A stretch of DNA of 64,000 nucleotides from an uncultured Dokdonia sp. (GCF_947492535.1 NZ_CANLNH010000003.1:186001-250000); one strand, 5' to 3'. Shown: positions 36,973 to 46,230, counted from the first letter of the stretch. Notes: generated by a model from the sequence alone, not told the origin. Made by a program: numbers and translations.

Positions 36973-37557
36973 ATGTTTGAGGAAATTTTAAAACATATTG
37001 AAGAGCTTATTCAACTTGATAAAACAGAAACAGAACGTTTTACCTCAATACTCGTTCGTAAGAAATTAAGAAAAAGACAATTTCTTATCCAAGAAGGGGA
37101 TCTAGTTTCCTATGAATATTTTGTTGCAAAAGGGTGTTTAAAAGCTTATGAGATTGATGATAATGGAGATGAGCATATCATTCAATTTGCTAAAGAAAAT
37201 TGGTGGATAAGTGACTTTAAGGCCTTTTTTGAAGAAGGGAAAGCAACATTAAATATAGATTGTATAGAAGAGTCTGTTGTATATGGAATAGAAAAACAAG
37301 AGCTAGAAAAACTATTCCTTGATATCCCAAAATTTGATCGTTTCTTTAGGATAAAACTTACTTCTGCTTTTGTTGCTCTTCAAAATAGAATTTTATCTTC
37401 TTTGGATAAATCAAGTAGTGAGCGTTATTTAGATTTCTTAAAAGCATATCCCAACCTAGAACAAAGAATTCCTAATTATATGATTGCTAATTACCTAGGG
37501 GTGAAACCAGAAAGTTTATCTAGGATAAGAAAGAACATCGCTAGAAGAGAATCTTAA
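36973..37557 (+). CDS. Crp/Fnr family transcriptional regulator
   Basis: A 194-residue cyclic-nucleotide-binding-type regulator. The N-terminal beta-roll (about 15-115) includes GDLVSYEYFVAKGCLKAYEI. The C-terminal helix-turn-helix reads YMIANYLGVKPESLSRIRKN (about 171-190). The residues that bind cAMP in E. coli Crp are not obviously conserved, as is usual for this Bacteroidota branch, so the ligand is unknown. It lies directly upstream of the DJ-1/SnoaL gene with an inverted repeat between them. The motif ATAACATA(T/C)ATCAA occurs before both genes, suggesting autoregulation and a local target. Confidence 0.88.
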   Translation: MFEEILKHIEELIQLDKTETERFTSILVRKKLRKRQFLIQEGDLVSYEYFVAKGCLKAYEIDDNGDEHIIQFAKENWWISDFKAFFEEGKATLNIDCIEESVVYGIEKQELEKLFLDIPKFDRFFRIKLTSAFVALQNRILSSLDKSSSERYLDFLKAYPNLEQRIPNYMIANYLGVKPESLSRIRKNIARRES

Positions 37558-37558
37558 C

Positions 37559-37585
37559 GTATGTTAAGATTTTTTCATAACATAC
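37559..37585. promoter_or_regulatory. Candidate operator: GTATGTTA-N11-TAACATAC
   Basis: Perfect 8-bp inverted repeat between the Crp/Fnr gene and the DJ-1/SnoaL gene. Its centre is about 56 bases before the inferred transcription start (a CATCTTTG near-match to the -7 box lies at 37614-37621), a typical place for a Crp-type activator. It could instead be a hairpin after the regulator stop. Confidence 0.45.
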
Positions 37586-37652
37586 ATCAACGATTTTAAG
37601 GGCAAACCCGCTGCATCTTTGCAATGTAATTAATCATAAAACATTCAATAAG

Positions 37653-38780
37653 ATGAAAAATTTAAATGTACTTATCGTAACAACTTCTCATGATCAATTA
37701 GGAAATACCGGAGAAAAGACAGGGGTTTGGTTAGAAGAATTAGCAGGACCTTATTACCAATATTTAGATCATGGTGCTTCAATTACAATTGCCTCTGCAA
37801 AAGGAGGGAATGTTCCATTAGATCCTAAAAGTGAACTAGAAGAATGGCAAACAGCATTTACAAGAAGATTTTCAGAAGACGAAAAAGCCTTAGCTTCTAT
37901 TAAAAATACTAAAAGTATCGCTGAAGTAAACCCATCTGAGTTTGATATTTTATTTTTTCCAGGAGGTCATGGACCAATGTGGGACTTAGGCGATAATAAA
38001 GATGTTGCCAGATTAATAAACGCATTTGATAAAAAAGATAAGCCTATTGGTTTAGTATGTCACGGTGTTGTCGCTCTAAAAGGAGTTAAAACTATAAATG
38101 GAGATGCTTTCTCAAAAGGGAAACGTATTACGTCATTTACTAATTCAGAAGAAGAAGCTGTTGGTTTGACTGATGTTGTTCCATTTTTATTAGAAGATGT
38201 TTTAATTGAAGAAGGAGCTATATATGTTAAAGAACAAGATTGGTATGACTTTGTTGTAGAAGATGGGAATTTGATTACAGGGCAAAACCCACAATCTTCT
38301 GTTTCTGCAGCTCAAAAAACAATCGAATTAGTTTCAGATATCGATGATGCTAACAGAGTACGCATTGCTACAGATTTTTTTAATGCGTATAAAAATCAAG
38401 ATCTTGCTAAGGCAGCTGCCTTAGCAAGTGAAAATGGAACATTCAGATATATCCCACTAGGTGAAAACGGAAAAGGAAAAATTAAAGGAACCGAAAGAAC
38501 TACTTGGCAAGGAATAGCCTCAGCGCTTATTAATTCTTTTCCAGATTTGTCTAATGACGTTAAAAATATTTCAATAGATAATCAAGGAAACGCGATTGTT
38601 CAAGTTTTTATAGGTGGAACACAAGAGAAAGAAATACTTGGAATACCGAGTAAAGGAAAGTATTATAATGTAGAACACTTATTCTTACTAAATATTAATA
38701 ATAAAGGATTGATAGAAGAAATCACCTGTTACTGGGATAATTGGGATTGGTTTCAACAAATAGGATATAATCCAAGTTAA
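37653..38780 (+). CDS. DJ-1/PfpI-type glutamine-amidotransferase-like protein fused to SnoaL/NTF2-like domain
   Basis: A 375-residue fusion. Residues 1-230 are DJ-1/PfpI-like: VTTSHDQLG at the start, FFPGGHGPMWDLGDNKD (about 103-119), and the nucleophile-elbow Cys in IGLVCHGVVALKGV (about 132-145), as in Hsp31/glyoxalase-III-like proteins. From about 240 an NTF2/SnoaL-like domain follows (RIATDFFNAYKNQDLAKAAA), ending in LFLLNINNKGLIEEITCYWD. The second domain often binds small ligands. It is probably controlled by the adjacent Crp/Fnr gene. A role in handling reactive carbonyls is a family-based guess. Confidence 0.85.
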   Translation: MKNLNVLIVTTSHDQLGNTGEKTGVWLEELAGPYYQYLDHGASITIASAKGGNVPLDPKSELEEWQTAFTRRFSEDEKALASIKNTKSIAEVNPSEFDILFFPGGHGPMWDLGDNKDVARLINAFDKKDKPIGLVCHGVVALKGVKTINGDAFSKGKRITSFTNSEEEAVGLTDVVPFLLEDVLIEEGAIYVKEQDWYDFVVEDGNLITGQNPQSSVSAAQKTIELVSDIDDANRVRIATDFFNAYKNQDLAKAAALASENGTFRYIPLGENGKGKIKGTERTTWQGIASALINSFPDLSNDVKNISIDNQGNAIVQVFIGGTQEKEILGIPSKGKYYNVEHLFLLNINNKGLIEEITCYWDNWDWFQQIGYNPS

Positions 38781-38821
38781 TCATGAATCAAGACTCTCAT
38801 ATTCAAAAAATAGTAGCTATA

Positions 38822-38858
38822 AAAAAACATCGACTTCCAATGAGAAGCCGATGTTTTT
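38822..38858. terminator. Bidirectional terminator between convergent genes
   Basis: Stem AAACATCG-CTTC / GAAG-CGATGTTT with A and T tails, about 40 bases after the DJ-1/SnoaL stop and 30 before the M28 stop. Confidence 0.85.
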
Positions 38859-38887
38859 TTAGGTTTAAAGTTTGTGAAATTTTATGA

Positions 38888-40348
38888 TTAGTTCACAATC
38901 AACTTCTTTACGATAGGAGTTGTATTATTTTCCGTATTAAACGTAGCGATATGCACCCCTGTACTTAACGTAGGTAAGGTTACTTGATCTCTTTCAGATA
39001 CAGTGGTTGTTGTATAGACTTCTTGTCCTTTAATACTGTATAATTGGATGCTTGTCACTTCTTTTTGAGATGCTGTAAAATCATAAGATAGTATGCCATC
39101 CTGAATAGTTACATAAATAGAAGAAGCTAACACGTCATTTACGGCAAGAACTTCATTGTTTTTTGCAACTTCAATTAAAAACTCTGCACATAACTTTGCA
39201 AACTTAGTTGCATGACTCGCTGTATTAGTTAAGCTAAACATATCTCCAGTAGAATGAATATTTCCATTATGCTGTCCAAAATTAGCTTCAAAAGGAAATG
39301 CAGCCATATATCCTTGTCCTGTCCAACTCGCATGATCTGAGCATCCATAATTACATACAGAAGTACTATACGTAACTTGATGTTCTCCAGAAGCATTATA
39401 ATGATCTAGAAGACTCATCATATAGCTAGTAAGTTCTCCACTTGTAAAATCACTAATAAATGAAACATCATTAGAAGAACCATTAAAGAGCGTCATGTCA
39501 AATTGAGATACAGCAACTACATTTACATTATTTGCAGCATATTGACTTGCGATTTCGTTAGATCCTACGAGGCCAATTTCTTCTGCAGCGTAAGCCATTA
39601 CTTCTATCGTTCTTTTAGGAACAAAACCTACTTCAAATAACGCCCTCGTTGCTTCTGTAATAGTTGCAATTCCTGAGGCATCATCATCAGCGCCAGGAGC
39701 ATTATCATTCCCTTGATTAGACGTAGAATCTAAATGTCCACCCACAATAACATATTCATCAGGGATTTCAGCTCCCGCAATAGTTAAGATTACAGAGGGC
39801 ATTTGAGTATTAGAATGATTGAATAAACGAACACTTACATCTGTTCTACCATACGAAGCAGCCATTTCTTCCCATTTTGTTTTTAAATCTACAGCAGCTT
39901 GCGTAGCTGAAGCTCTATTGTGGTATCTAGTACCATAATTCTCTAATTCTAGAATATGATCTTCAATATTTTGAGTTTGTATAAGATCTAGTGTAGGAAT
40001 AACAGTAGCATCTTCAGTAATTGAAAAATCTAAAGCAGCACGCGTATTATCTGCAAGTCTATTTTGAGGGTTTTGAATGGCAGTAACTGCTTCTTCTTGT
40101 GAATTTCTATAAATATACCCAGGTCCATGTGTGAGGATTCTATCATGTAGTTTATGACTACCCGTTTGGGTCATCCAAACAGCAGCTTCATTTCGAAACG
40201 TTGATAAAATTTCTATCTCATTAGGAACATCTTTAGCAAGTGCTTTTGCATGATGTAATGACATAGTTGCATAAAATCCATCTTGATTTTGTGCTGTTAC
40301 CTGTATAGAAATTAATAAACAAAGTGCAAGAGTGTAGAAGTATTTCAA
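38888..40348 (-). CDS. Secreted M28 family metallopeptidase with T9SS sorting domain
   Basis: A 486-residue secreted exopeptidase. It has a signal peptide (MKYFYTLALCLLISIQVTAQ) and a pro-region to about 150. The M28 catalytic domain shows the zinc and catalytic residues: GGHLDST, PGADDDASG, AYAAEEIGLVGS, SQFDM and the late SDHASW. After about 405 comes a type A type IX secretion C-terminal signal (IQLYSIKGQEVY, STGVHIATFN, KKLIVN), so the enzyme is exported by PorSS and possibly attached to the surface. It probably trims amino acids from extracellular peptides. Confidence 0.92.
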   Translation of the reverse strand: MKYFYTLALCLLISIQVTAQNQDGFYATMSLHHAKALAKDVPNEIEILSTFRNEAAVWMTQTGSHKLHDRILTHGPGYIYRNSQEEAVTAIQNPQNRLADNTRAALDFSITEDATVIPTLDLIQTQNIEDHILELENYGTRYHNRASATQAAVDLKTKWEEMAASYGRTDVSVRLFNHSNTQMPSVILTIAGAEIPDEYVIVGGHLDSTSNQGNDNAPGADDDASGIATITEATRALFEVGFVPKRTIEVMAYAAEEIGLVGSNEIASQYAANNVNVVAVSQFDMTLFNGSSNDVSFISDFTSGELTSYMMSLLDHYNASGEHQVTYSTSVCNYGCSDHASWTGQGYMAAFPFEANFGQHNGNIHSTGDMFSLTNTASHATKFAKLCAEFLIEVAKNNEVLAVNDVLASSIYVTIQDGILSYDFTASQKEVTSIQLYSIKGQEVYTTTTVSERDQVTLPTLSTGVHIATFNTENNTTPIVKKLIVN

Positions 40349-40408
40349 AACTTTTTTTTACGAATGTATTAAAATTACCTTATTAGAAGGTATACTTTTA
40401 TAATAATT

Positions 40409-40427
40409 AACGTATATGATATACGTT
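40409..40427. promoter_or_regulatory. 19-bp perfect inverted repeat AACGTATAT-G-ATATACGTT
   Basis: Nine-base arms around one base, between the divergent M28 and GH3 genes and 61 bases from the M28 start. A possible dimer-binding operator. Confidence 0.4.
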
Positions 40428-40483
40428 TTTGGTATTTCTAACGCTATAGACTATGGTTAATAATATTTTGTTAACTTTTTATA

Positions 40484-40499
40484 CGCTTTCGCGAAAGCG
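40484..40499. repeat. CGCTTTCGCGAAAGCG palindrome in divergent spacer
   Basis: Perfect 16-base copy between the M28 and GH3 genes, upstream of the GH3 promoter. Confidence 0.9.
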
Positions 40500-40548
40500 G
40501 ACACAATCTTAGTAAATTCGTTGTACCCAGCTTACTTCTTAATGGCAT

Positions 40549-40556
40549 TATATTTG
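40549..40556 (+). promoter_or_regulatory. Putative -7 element of the GH3 gene (TATATTTG)
   Basis: TAnnTTTG match 52 bases upstream of the GH3 start, with a TTG at 40521-40523 as a loosely spaced -33 candidate. Confidence 0.4.
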
Positions 40557-40608
40557 TTTTTATAGAGGCGAGTTATAACAAGTATTCGTTATTAATAGTT
40601 ATTGATAT

Positions 40609-43530
40609 ATGCAGTTTAGGAAATACCTTCTTTTACTTAGTTTTTTGTACATACCGATGGTTGTGTTTTCACAACAATCGTATCCTCTTTACTCCAATGA
40701 TATAGAATCCCAACGTACATGGGTAGATAGTGTCTATACTTCAATGACCGTTGAGCAACGCATTGGACAACTATTTATGGTCGATGTTTTTTCAAGCGAC
40801 CCTAAAGCTAAAGTAGATAAAATACGTGCACTTATAAAAGAGCAACACATTGGAGGTATTATTTTTTCTAAAGGAGGCCCTATGCGACAAGCAAAACTCA
40901 ATAACGAGTTTCAAGAATTAGCTAAGACACCATTATTAATAGGAATGGATGCAGAGTGGGGCTTATCTATGCGATTAGACAGCACTTATGCTTTTCCTTG
41001 GAATATGACCTTAGGAGCTATACAAGATAATCGCATAGTAAAAGATGTAGGAGAGCGCGTAGGAGAACATTGTAAACGATTAGGGGTACATATTAATTTC
41101 GGACCTGTAGTCGATATCAATGTAAATCCCGCAAATCCTATTATTGGGAATCGATCTTTTGGAGAAGATAAAGTAAATGTGACTGAAAAAGCAATTGCCT
41201 TTTTAGAAGGAATGCAAGGAGCTGGTGTTTTAGGAAGTGCAAAACACTTTCCAGGCCATGGCGATACAGATCAAGATAGTCACAAAACGCTACCAACCCT
41301 AGACTTTACGATGGAACGTCTCAAAAATATTGAGATGTATCCGTATAAACCCATTATACAAGCTGGTGTAGCAAGTGTTATGGTAGCCCATTTGAATGTT
41401 CCTAATTTGGTTCCAGAAGACGGATATCCAACTTCTATTTCTCCAACGGTAGTAACGAGTGTATTAAAAGATAGTTTACAATTTCATGGTTTGATTTTTA
41501 CAGATGCTCTTAATATGAAAGGAGCTTCTAATTTTAAAGAACCGGGAGATATTGATCTAGCAGCATTTAAAGCAGGAAATGATATTCTTTTAATAAGCAA
41601 TGATGTACCCTCGGCAGCTGCAAAAATTAAAGCAGCTTTAGAAAGTGAAGAAATCACTGAAGAGCGTCTTGCTCATTCTGTAAAAAAGATTTTATATGCA
41701 AAATATAAAGTAGGGCTATCTAATTACATACCAATAGAAACAGAAAATCTTATTAAGGATTTAAATACGAATCTAGATGATATTGTATATAGCGAGGCTA
41801 TTGAAAATGCGATTACACTTACAAAAAATGAAAAATCAATTCTACCGGTAAAAAATCTTGATAATAAGAAAATAGCGTATGTTTCATTAGGAGATGATTC
41901 GGGTACTCATTTCTTAAAAGAGATGCGTAAATATACCAATGTGTCTCATGTGAAAGCAAAGACACTTGACGAAATGATCACAAAACTCGAGAAGTATAAT
42001 TATGTGATTGTAGGTTTTCATAGATCAAACGCAAACCCTTGGAAATCATATAATTTTACCGATAAGGAAAAAACATGGTTGTATGAAATCGCTCGCACAA
42101 ATGATGTTGTATTAGACCTTTTTGTCCGCCCCTATGCAATGTTAGATTTATTATCTACCACAAATATAGAAGGTGTAATTCATAGTTATCAGAATAGTAA
42201 AATCGGACAACAAAAAAGCGCACAACTTATTTTTGGAGCAATACCTAGTAAAGGAAAACTCCCAGTTTCTTTAAAAGAAACTCCTATAGGTTCGGGTTTT
42301 GAATCAGGTACCTTGCGTAGACTTTCCTATGGAATTCCAGAAGAAGTAGGGGTGAGTTCAGATAGTTTAAATAAGAAAATAGATGCCTTAGTACGATCTG
42401 GTATCACACAAGCCATGATGCCAGGCGCACAAGTTTTAATAGCACGTAAAGGCAAAGTGATTTATAATAAAAGCTTTGGATATCATACCTATAATAAAAA
42501 GAGAAGAGTACGTCCTGATGATGTGTATGATGTCGCTTCTATGACGAAGATTTTAGCTTCTTTACCCTTACTTATGGAATTACGAAGTCAAGGTTCTATA
42601 TCATTAGACGACACACTAGGAGCGCTTATTCCAGAATTAAAAGGGACCAATAAATCAAATATTACCTTACGTAAAGCATTATCGCATTATGCGCGTTTCA
42701 AGGCTTGGATTCCTTTTTATCTGGCAACTATAGATACCGTCACTAAAAAACCGTCTCAGGAGTATTATAGAAAAGCGTATTCAAAAGAGTTTAATATTAA
42801 AGTGGCAGATGAATTATACTTACGTAGTGATTATACAGATTCTATTATAAAACGTATTGGAGAGAGTGATTTAAGAGATCGACTCTCGTATAAGTATAGT
42901 GATTTACCCTATTATTTGATGAAGAAGTTTTTAGAAGATTATTATGGGAAAGATTTAAATAAACTTACCTCAGAACGTTTTTATACCTCTTTAGGCGCAA
43001 ATCGAACAGGATATAAACCATTAGATCGTTTTTCTAAAAAATCGATTGTACCTTCAGAAAATGATACCTATTGGCGTAATCAGAAAGTACAAGGATATGT
43101 GCATGATATGGGCGCAGCAATGCAAAGTAATATTGGAGGTCATGCAGGACTTTTTAGTAATGCCAATGATGTTGCAAAACTTATGCAGATGTATCTTCAA
43201 AATGGATATTATGGCGGGAAACGATACATTTCTAAAGAAACTATAGAAGAGTTTAACACGTGTACGTATTGTGATAAAAATGTACGTAGGGGAGTAGGTT
43301 TTGATAAACCTCAACTCTCAGGAAGTGGTCCTACGTGTGGTTGTGTATCAATGACGAGTTTTGGACATAGTGGATTTACAGGTACCTACACATGGGCAGA
43401 TCCAGAACAAGATCTTGTCTATGTATTTTTGTCAAATCGTACATTTCCTACCATGGAAAATCGTAAATTAGTTACGTCGGGATTACGTACCAGAATTCAA
43501 GAAGCGATTTATGAATCTATTATTGACTAG
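40609..43530 (+). CDS. GH3 (NagZ-type) glycosidase fused to serine beta-lactamase-like domain
   Basis: A 973-residue envelope enzyme with a signal peptide (KYLLLLSFLYIPMVVFSQQ). The GH3 domain spans about 30-560. KHFPGHGDTDQDSH (about 211) gives the acid/base His/Asp dyad typical of beta-N-acetylglucosaminidases, and LIFTDALNMKG the Asp nucleophile (about 298). From about 590 a class C beta-lactamase/DD-peptidase-like domain follows, with SMTK (Ser about 644), YSDLPYYL as the YxN-like motif and GHSGFTG as the KTG-like motif. The fusion couples sugar cleavage with a serine hydrolase, probably in muropeptide trimming. Its stop codon lies in a 10-bp inverted repeat. Confidence 0.92.
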   Translation: MQFRKYLLLLSFLYIPMVVFSQQSYPLYSNDIESQRTWVDSVYTSMTVEQRIGQLFMVDVFSSDPKAKVDKIRALIKEQHIGGIIFSKGGPMRQAKLNNEFQELAKTPLLIGMDAEWGLSMRLDSTYAFPWNMTLGAIQDNRIVKDVGERVGEHCKRLGVHINFGPVVDINVNPANPIIGNRSFGEDKVNVTEKAIAFLEGMQGAGVLGSAKHFPGHGDTDQDSHKTLPTLDFTMERLKNIEMYPYKPIIQAGVASVMVAHLNVPNLVPEDGYPTSISPTVVTSVLKDSLQFHGLIFTDALNMKGASNFKEPGDIDLAAFKAGNDILLISNDVPSAAAKIKAALESEEITEERLAHSVKKILYAKYKVGLSNYIPIETENLIKDLNTNLDDIVYSEAIENAITLTKNEKSILPVKNLDNKKIAYVSLGDDSGTHFLKEMRKYTNVSHVKAKTLDEMITKLEKYNYVIVGFHRSNANPWKSYNFTDKEKTWLYEIARTNDVVLDLFVRPYAMLDLLSTTNIEGVIHSYQNSKIGQQKSAQLIFGAIPSKGKLPVSLKETPIGSGFESGTLRRLSYGIPEEVGVSSDSLNKKIDALVRSGITQAMMPGAQVLIARKGKVIYNKSFGYHTYNKKRRVRPDDVYDVASMTKILASLPLLMELRSQGSISLDDTLGALIPELKGTNKSNITLRKALSHYARFKAWIPFYLATIDTVTKKPSQEYYRKAYSKEFNIKVADELYLRSDYTDSIIKRIGESDLRDRLSYKYSDLPYYLMKKFLEDYYGKDLNKLTSERFYTSLGANRTGYKPLDRFSKKSIVPSENDTYWRNQKVQGYVHDMGAAMQSNIGGHAGLFSNANDVAKLMQMYLQNGYYGGKRYISKETIEEFNTCTYCDKNVRRGVGFDKPQLSGSGPTCGCVSMTSFGHSGFTGTYTWADPEQDLVYVFLSNRTFPTMENRKLVTSGLRTRIQEAIYESIID

Positions 43531-43578
43531 TACGCATTCCTTCCTACCGGCTTGCAGGAGCAAAAGCATACTAGTCAA
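43523..43578. repeat. 56-base element with 10-bp terminal inverted repeats spanning the GH3 stop codon
   Basis: Arms TTGACTAGTA (43523-43532) and TACTAGTCAA (43569-43578) enclose CCTACCGGCTTGCAGG, like the other CCTGCC/GGCAGG elements. It lies between convergent genes and may fold into a hairpin, or may be a small repeat that captured the stop. Confidence 0.5.
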
Positions 43579-43586
43579 CATTAACA

Positions 43587-44996
43587 TTATAACTTTATCA
43601 ATTTTCTACTAGTTTTTTTAGTACTTATTTGATCTTCAATCTTTGCAAAATAAAGACCACTAGGTTGTGCGGATAAATCAATAGTATCACTGTTTTTTAT
43701 TGACATTATTTTTTGACCTAATGTATTGTATATATTAATAGTAAATAATGAAGCATTTTGATTATTTACAATATGGTATATGCCTTGAGATGGATTAGGA
43801 GAAATCTTTAAATTAGTAATGCTTTCATCATATACAGATAATGTAAGGTTGTTTTCAAACCAAGTCAGTTGCCCTTCAAAAGTTCCTACAATAAAGTCCA
43901 TTTTGTTGTCATTATTAAAATCAAATACTTCTAAACTATTATTGATATTATCACTGGTGCTTATAACACTTGAAGGGGTGAAATTAAAGTCATCATCATT
44001 CATCCATATTGGAATTCCAGTAGTAGGATTATTAGTATTAAATAATACTCCAGAAACTAAGTCATTATTACCATCATTATTAAAATCGGCAACTCTAGTA
44101 ATCGTATATGTTGCTCCTTCAAAATCAGGATTGGTTATATTTTCTTGAATTGTAAAATTTGCATTTCCATCATTCGAATACCAAAGAACACCAGCTGTAT
44201 CTATAAAATTAGTATTTGTAAATATAATGTCTTCGGTTTGATTAGTATCGAGTTGTCCAGAACCAGCTAGTGTAGCAAATTGAGCAGAAGGAAAATCATC
44301 TAGTTCTGTACTAAGAGAAAATGTAGCATCTCCATTATTTATATATAATTGAGGAATCCCACCTCCTAAAATAATATCTGTAAATCCATCATCATTAAAA
44401 TCTTGAGAAAATACTTCTCTTAAATTACTATTTATAATTCCAATTGGTTCTCCAAAAGAACCATTTCCTGTATTTGGGTAATATACAATGCTAGTTGGGT
44501 TGAAAATTCTTCTAATAACGATATCTTCTAAATTATCATTGTTTACATCAAATACAGTAAGAAAATTACTAACCGAAGAACCAAAATTGGGTTCTATTTC
44601 TACTGCATCTTCAAAAGTACGATCACCATTATTGATATAATATGCTAATCTTTCAAAAGTGAGTCCGTTAAAAGTTAAGTTTGTAACTGCAATAATATCC
44701 ATATTACCATCATTATTAATATCTAGAAATTCAATATCCCTTGCAGGAGTTCCTCCTTCATTTTCTATAATTATAGAATTTTCAAAATTTCCATTTCCAG
44801 AATCAAACCATGCCATTAGCTGAGAAGCTCCATTTATAGCACCAATAATATCTATGTTTCCATCATTATCAAGATCGTGTAATCTAATACTAGTAAAAGA
44901 TCCAGATACTTCTTCAATAGTATGTTCAATAAAATCTTGAGCATTTATAGATATTACTGTCAAGAATGAGATAATTAGTAAGTATTTTTTCTTCAT
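43587..44996 (-). CDS. Secreted FG-GAP/VCBS repeat protein with T9SS sorting domain
   Basis: A 469-residue exported protein with a signal peptide (MKKKYLLIISFLTVISINAQ). Blades of a beta-propeller recur through about 20-390 as DLDNDGNIDII, DINNDGNMDIIAV, DVNNDNLEDIV, DFNDDGFTDIIL and DFNNDNKMDFIVG, calcium-binding loops typical of FG-GAP/VCBS repeats. The last 75 residues (KISPNPSQGIYHIVNN, NTLGQKIMS, GLYFAKI, KLIKL) are a type A type IX secretion signal. A surface adhesion or binding role is likely; the ligand is unknown. Confidence 0.9.
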   Translation of the reverse strand: MKKKYLLIISFLTVISINAQDFIEHTIEEVSGSFTSIRLHDLDNDGNIDIIGAINGASQLMAWFDSGNGNFENSIIIENEGGTPARDIEFLDINNDGNMDIIAVTNLTFNGLTFERLAYYINNGDRTFEDAVEIEPNFGSSVSNFLTVFDVNNDNLEDIVIRRIFNPTSIVYYPNTGNGSFGEPIGIINSNLREVFSQDFNDDGFTDIILGGGIPQLYINNGDATFSLSTELDDFPSAQFATLAGSGQLDTNQTEDIIFTNTNFIDTAGVLWYSNDGNANFTIQENITNPDFEGATYTITRVADFNNDGNNDLVSGVLFNTNNPTTGIPIWMNDDDFNFTPSSVISTSDNINNSLEVFDFNNDNKMDFIVGTFEGQLTWFENNLTLSVYDESITNLKISPNPSQGIYHIVNNQNASLFTINIYNTLGQKIMSIKNSDTIDLSAQPSGLYFAKIEDQISTKKTSRKLIKL

Positions 44997-45042
44997 CGTT
45001 ATTTTTTAAGATTGATTAACAGAACAAAACTAAGAATTATAG

Positions 45043-45050
45043 TACTTTTG
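45043..45050 (+). promoter_or_regulatory. Putative -7 element of bshA (TACTTTTG)
   Basis: TAnnTTTG match 24 bases upstream of the bshA start, predicting a short leader. Confidence 0.4.
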
Positions 45051-45074
45051 AGATAACATTAGTTTCAAAGATTC

Positions 45075-46205
45075 ATGAAAATTGCTATAGTTTGTTATCC
45101 TACATTTGGTGGTAGTGGTGTTGTCGCTACAGAATTAGGGATAGCGCTCTCAAAAAGAGGACACGAAGTTCACTTTATTACCTATAAACAACCAGTAAGG
45201 TTGGCATTACTAAATGAGAAGATTCATTTTCATGAAGTAAATGTGCCTGATTACCCATTATTTCATTATCAACCATATGAGTTAGCACTTTCAAGTAAAT
45301 TGGTGCGTATTATTAAGAAACAGGGCATTGATATCTTGCATGTACATTATGCAATACCCCATGCATATGCAGGGTATATGGCAAAAGAAATGCTGAAGGA
45401 AGAAGGAATTCATATTCCTATGGTAACTACACTGCATGGTACAGATATTACGCTTGTAGGGAGTCATCCATTTTATCGTCCTGCCGTAAGTTTCAGTATT
45501 AATAAAAGTGATGTGGTAACTTCGGTTTCTGAAAGTTTGAAACAAGACACCTTACGTCTTTTTGATATTACGAGACATATAGATGTAGTTCCTAACTTTA
45601 TTGATGTAGATGGCTCTAATAATGGCTTTACAGATTGTCAACGAGAATTGATGGCCAATGAAGATGAACGCATCATTACACATATTAGTAACTTTAGGAA
45701 AGTAAAACGTATCCAAGATGTTATAGAAGTCTTTTATAGAGTGCAATTAGAATTACCTGCAAAATTACTTATGGTTGGTGAAGGTCCAGAAAGAGAAGGC
45801 GCAGAGAAGCGTGTAAAAGAATTAGGTATAGAAGATAAAGTGCGTTTTTTAGGAAATAGTAATGAAATTGATAAAATCTTATGCTTTTCAGATCTTTTCT
45901 TATTGCCTTCTGAAGCAGAGAGTTTTGGATTGGCTGCATTAGAAGCCATGGTTAATGAAGTTCCTGTGGTCTCTAGTAAAGCAGGAGGTATTCCAGAAGT
46001 AAATATAGATGGAGTTACTGGATATCTTTCTAACGTAGGGAATATAGCAGATATGGCACAAAACTCAATCCGTATTCTACAAGATGATGATACCTTAAAT
46101 ACATTTAAAAAGAATGCTAAACGAGAGGCAAGAAAGTTTGATATACAAAATATCGTACCCTTGTATGAAGAATTATATGAGAAAGTATTAGTAGATAAAG
46201 TTTAA
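45075..46205 (+). CDS. bshA: N-acetyl-alpha-D-glucosaminyl L-malate synthase
   Basis: First enzyme of bacillithiol synthesis: a GT4 glycosyltransferase joining GlcNAc from UDP-GlcNAc to L-malate. The 376 residues match. The N-terminus MKIAIVCYPTFGGSGVVATE (1-20) is diagnostic, with HVHYAIPHAYAGYMA (about 95-109), LHGTDITLVGSHPFY, and the donor-binding LLPSEAESFGLAALEAM (about 276-292). Bacillithiol in Bacteroidota acts as the main low-molecular thiol. BshB and BshC are not in the window. A terminator follows at once. Confidence 0.95.
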   Translation: MKIAIVCYPTFGGSGVVATELGIALSKRGHEVHFITYKQPVRLALLNEKIHFHEVNVPDYPLFHYQPYELALSSKLVRIIKKQGIDILHVHYAIPHAYAGYMAKEMLKEEGIHIPMVTTLHGTDITLVGSHPFYRPAVSFSINKSDVVTSVSESLKQDTLRLFDITRHIDVVPNFIDVDGSNNGFTDCQRELMANEDERIITHISNFRKVKRIQDVIEVFYRVQLELPAKLLMVGEGPEREGAEKRVKELGIEDKVRFLGNSNEIDKILCFSDLFLLPSEAESFGLAALEAMVNEVPVVSSKAGGIPEVNIDGVTGYLSNVGNIADMAQNSIRILQDDDTLNTFKKNAKREARKFDIQNIVPLYEELYEKVLVDKV

Positions 46206-46230
46206 TTCTCTGATGAGAATATAAACAATA

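Noticed and set aside
43819-44148. 109-codon frame opposite the FG-GAP gene
   Set aside because: Antisense shadow of the repetitive calcium-loop coding sequence.
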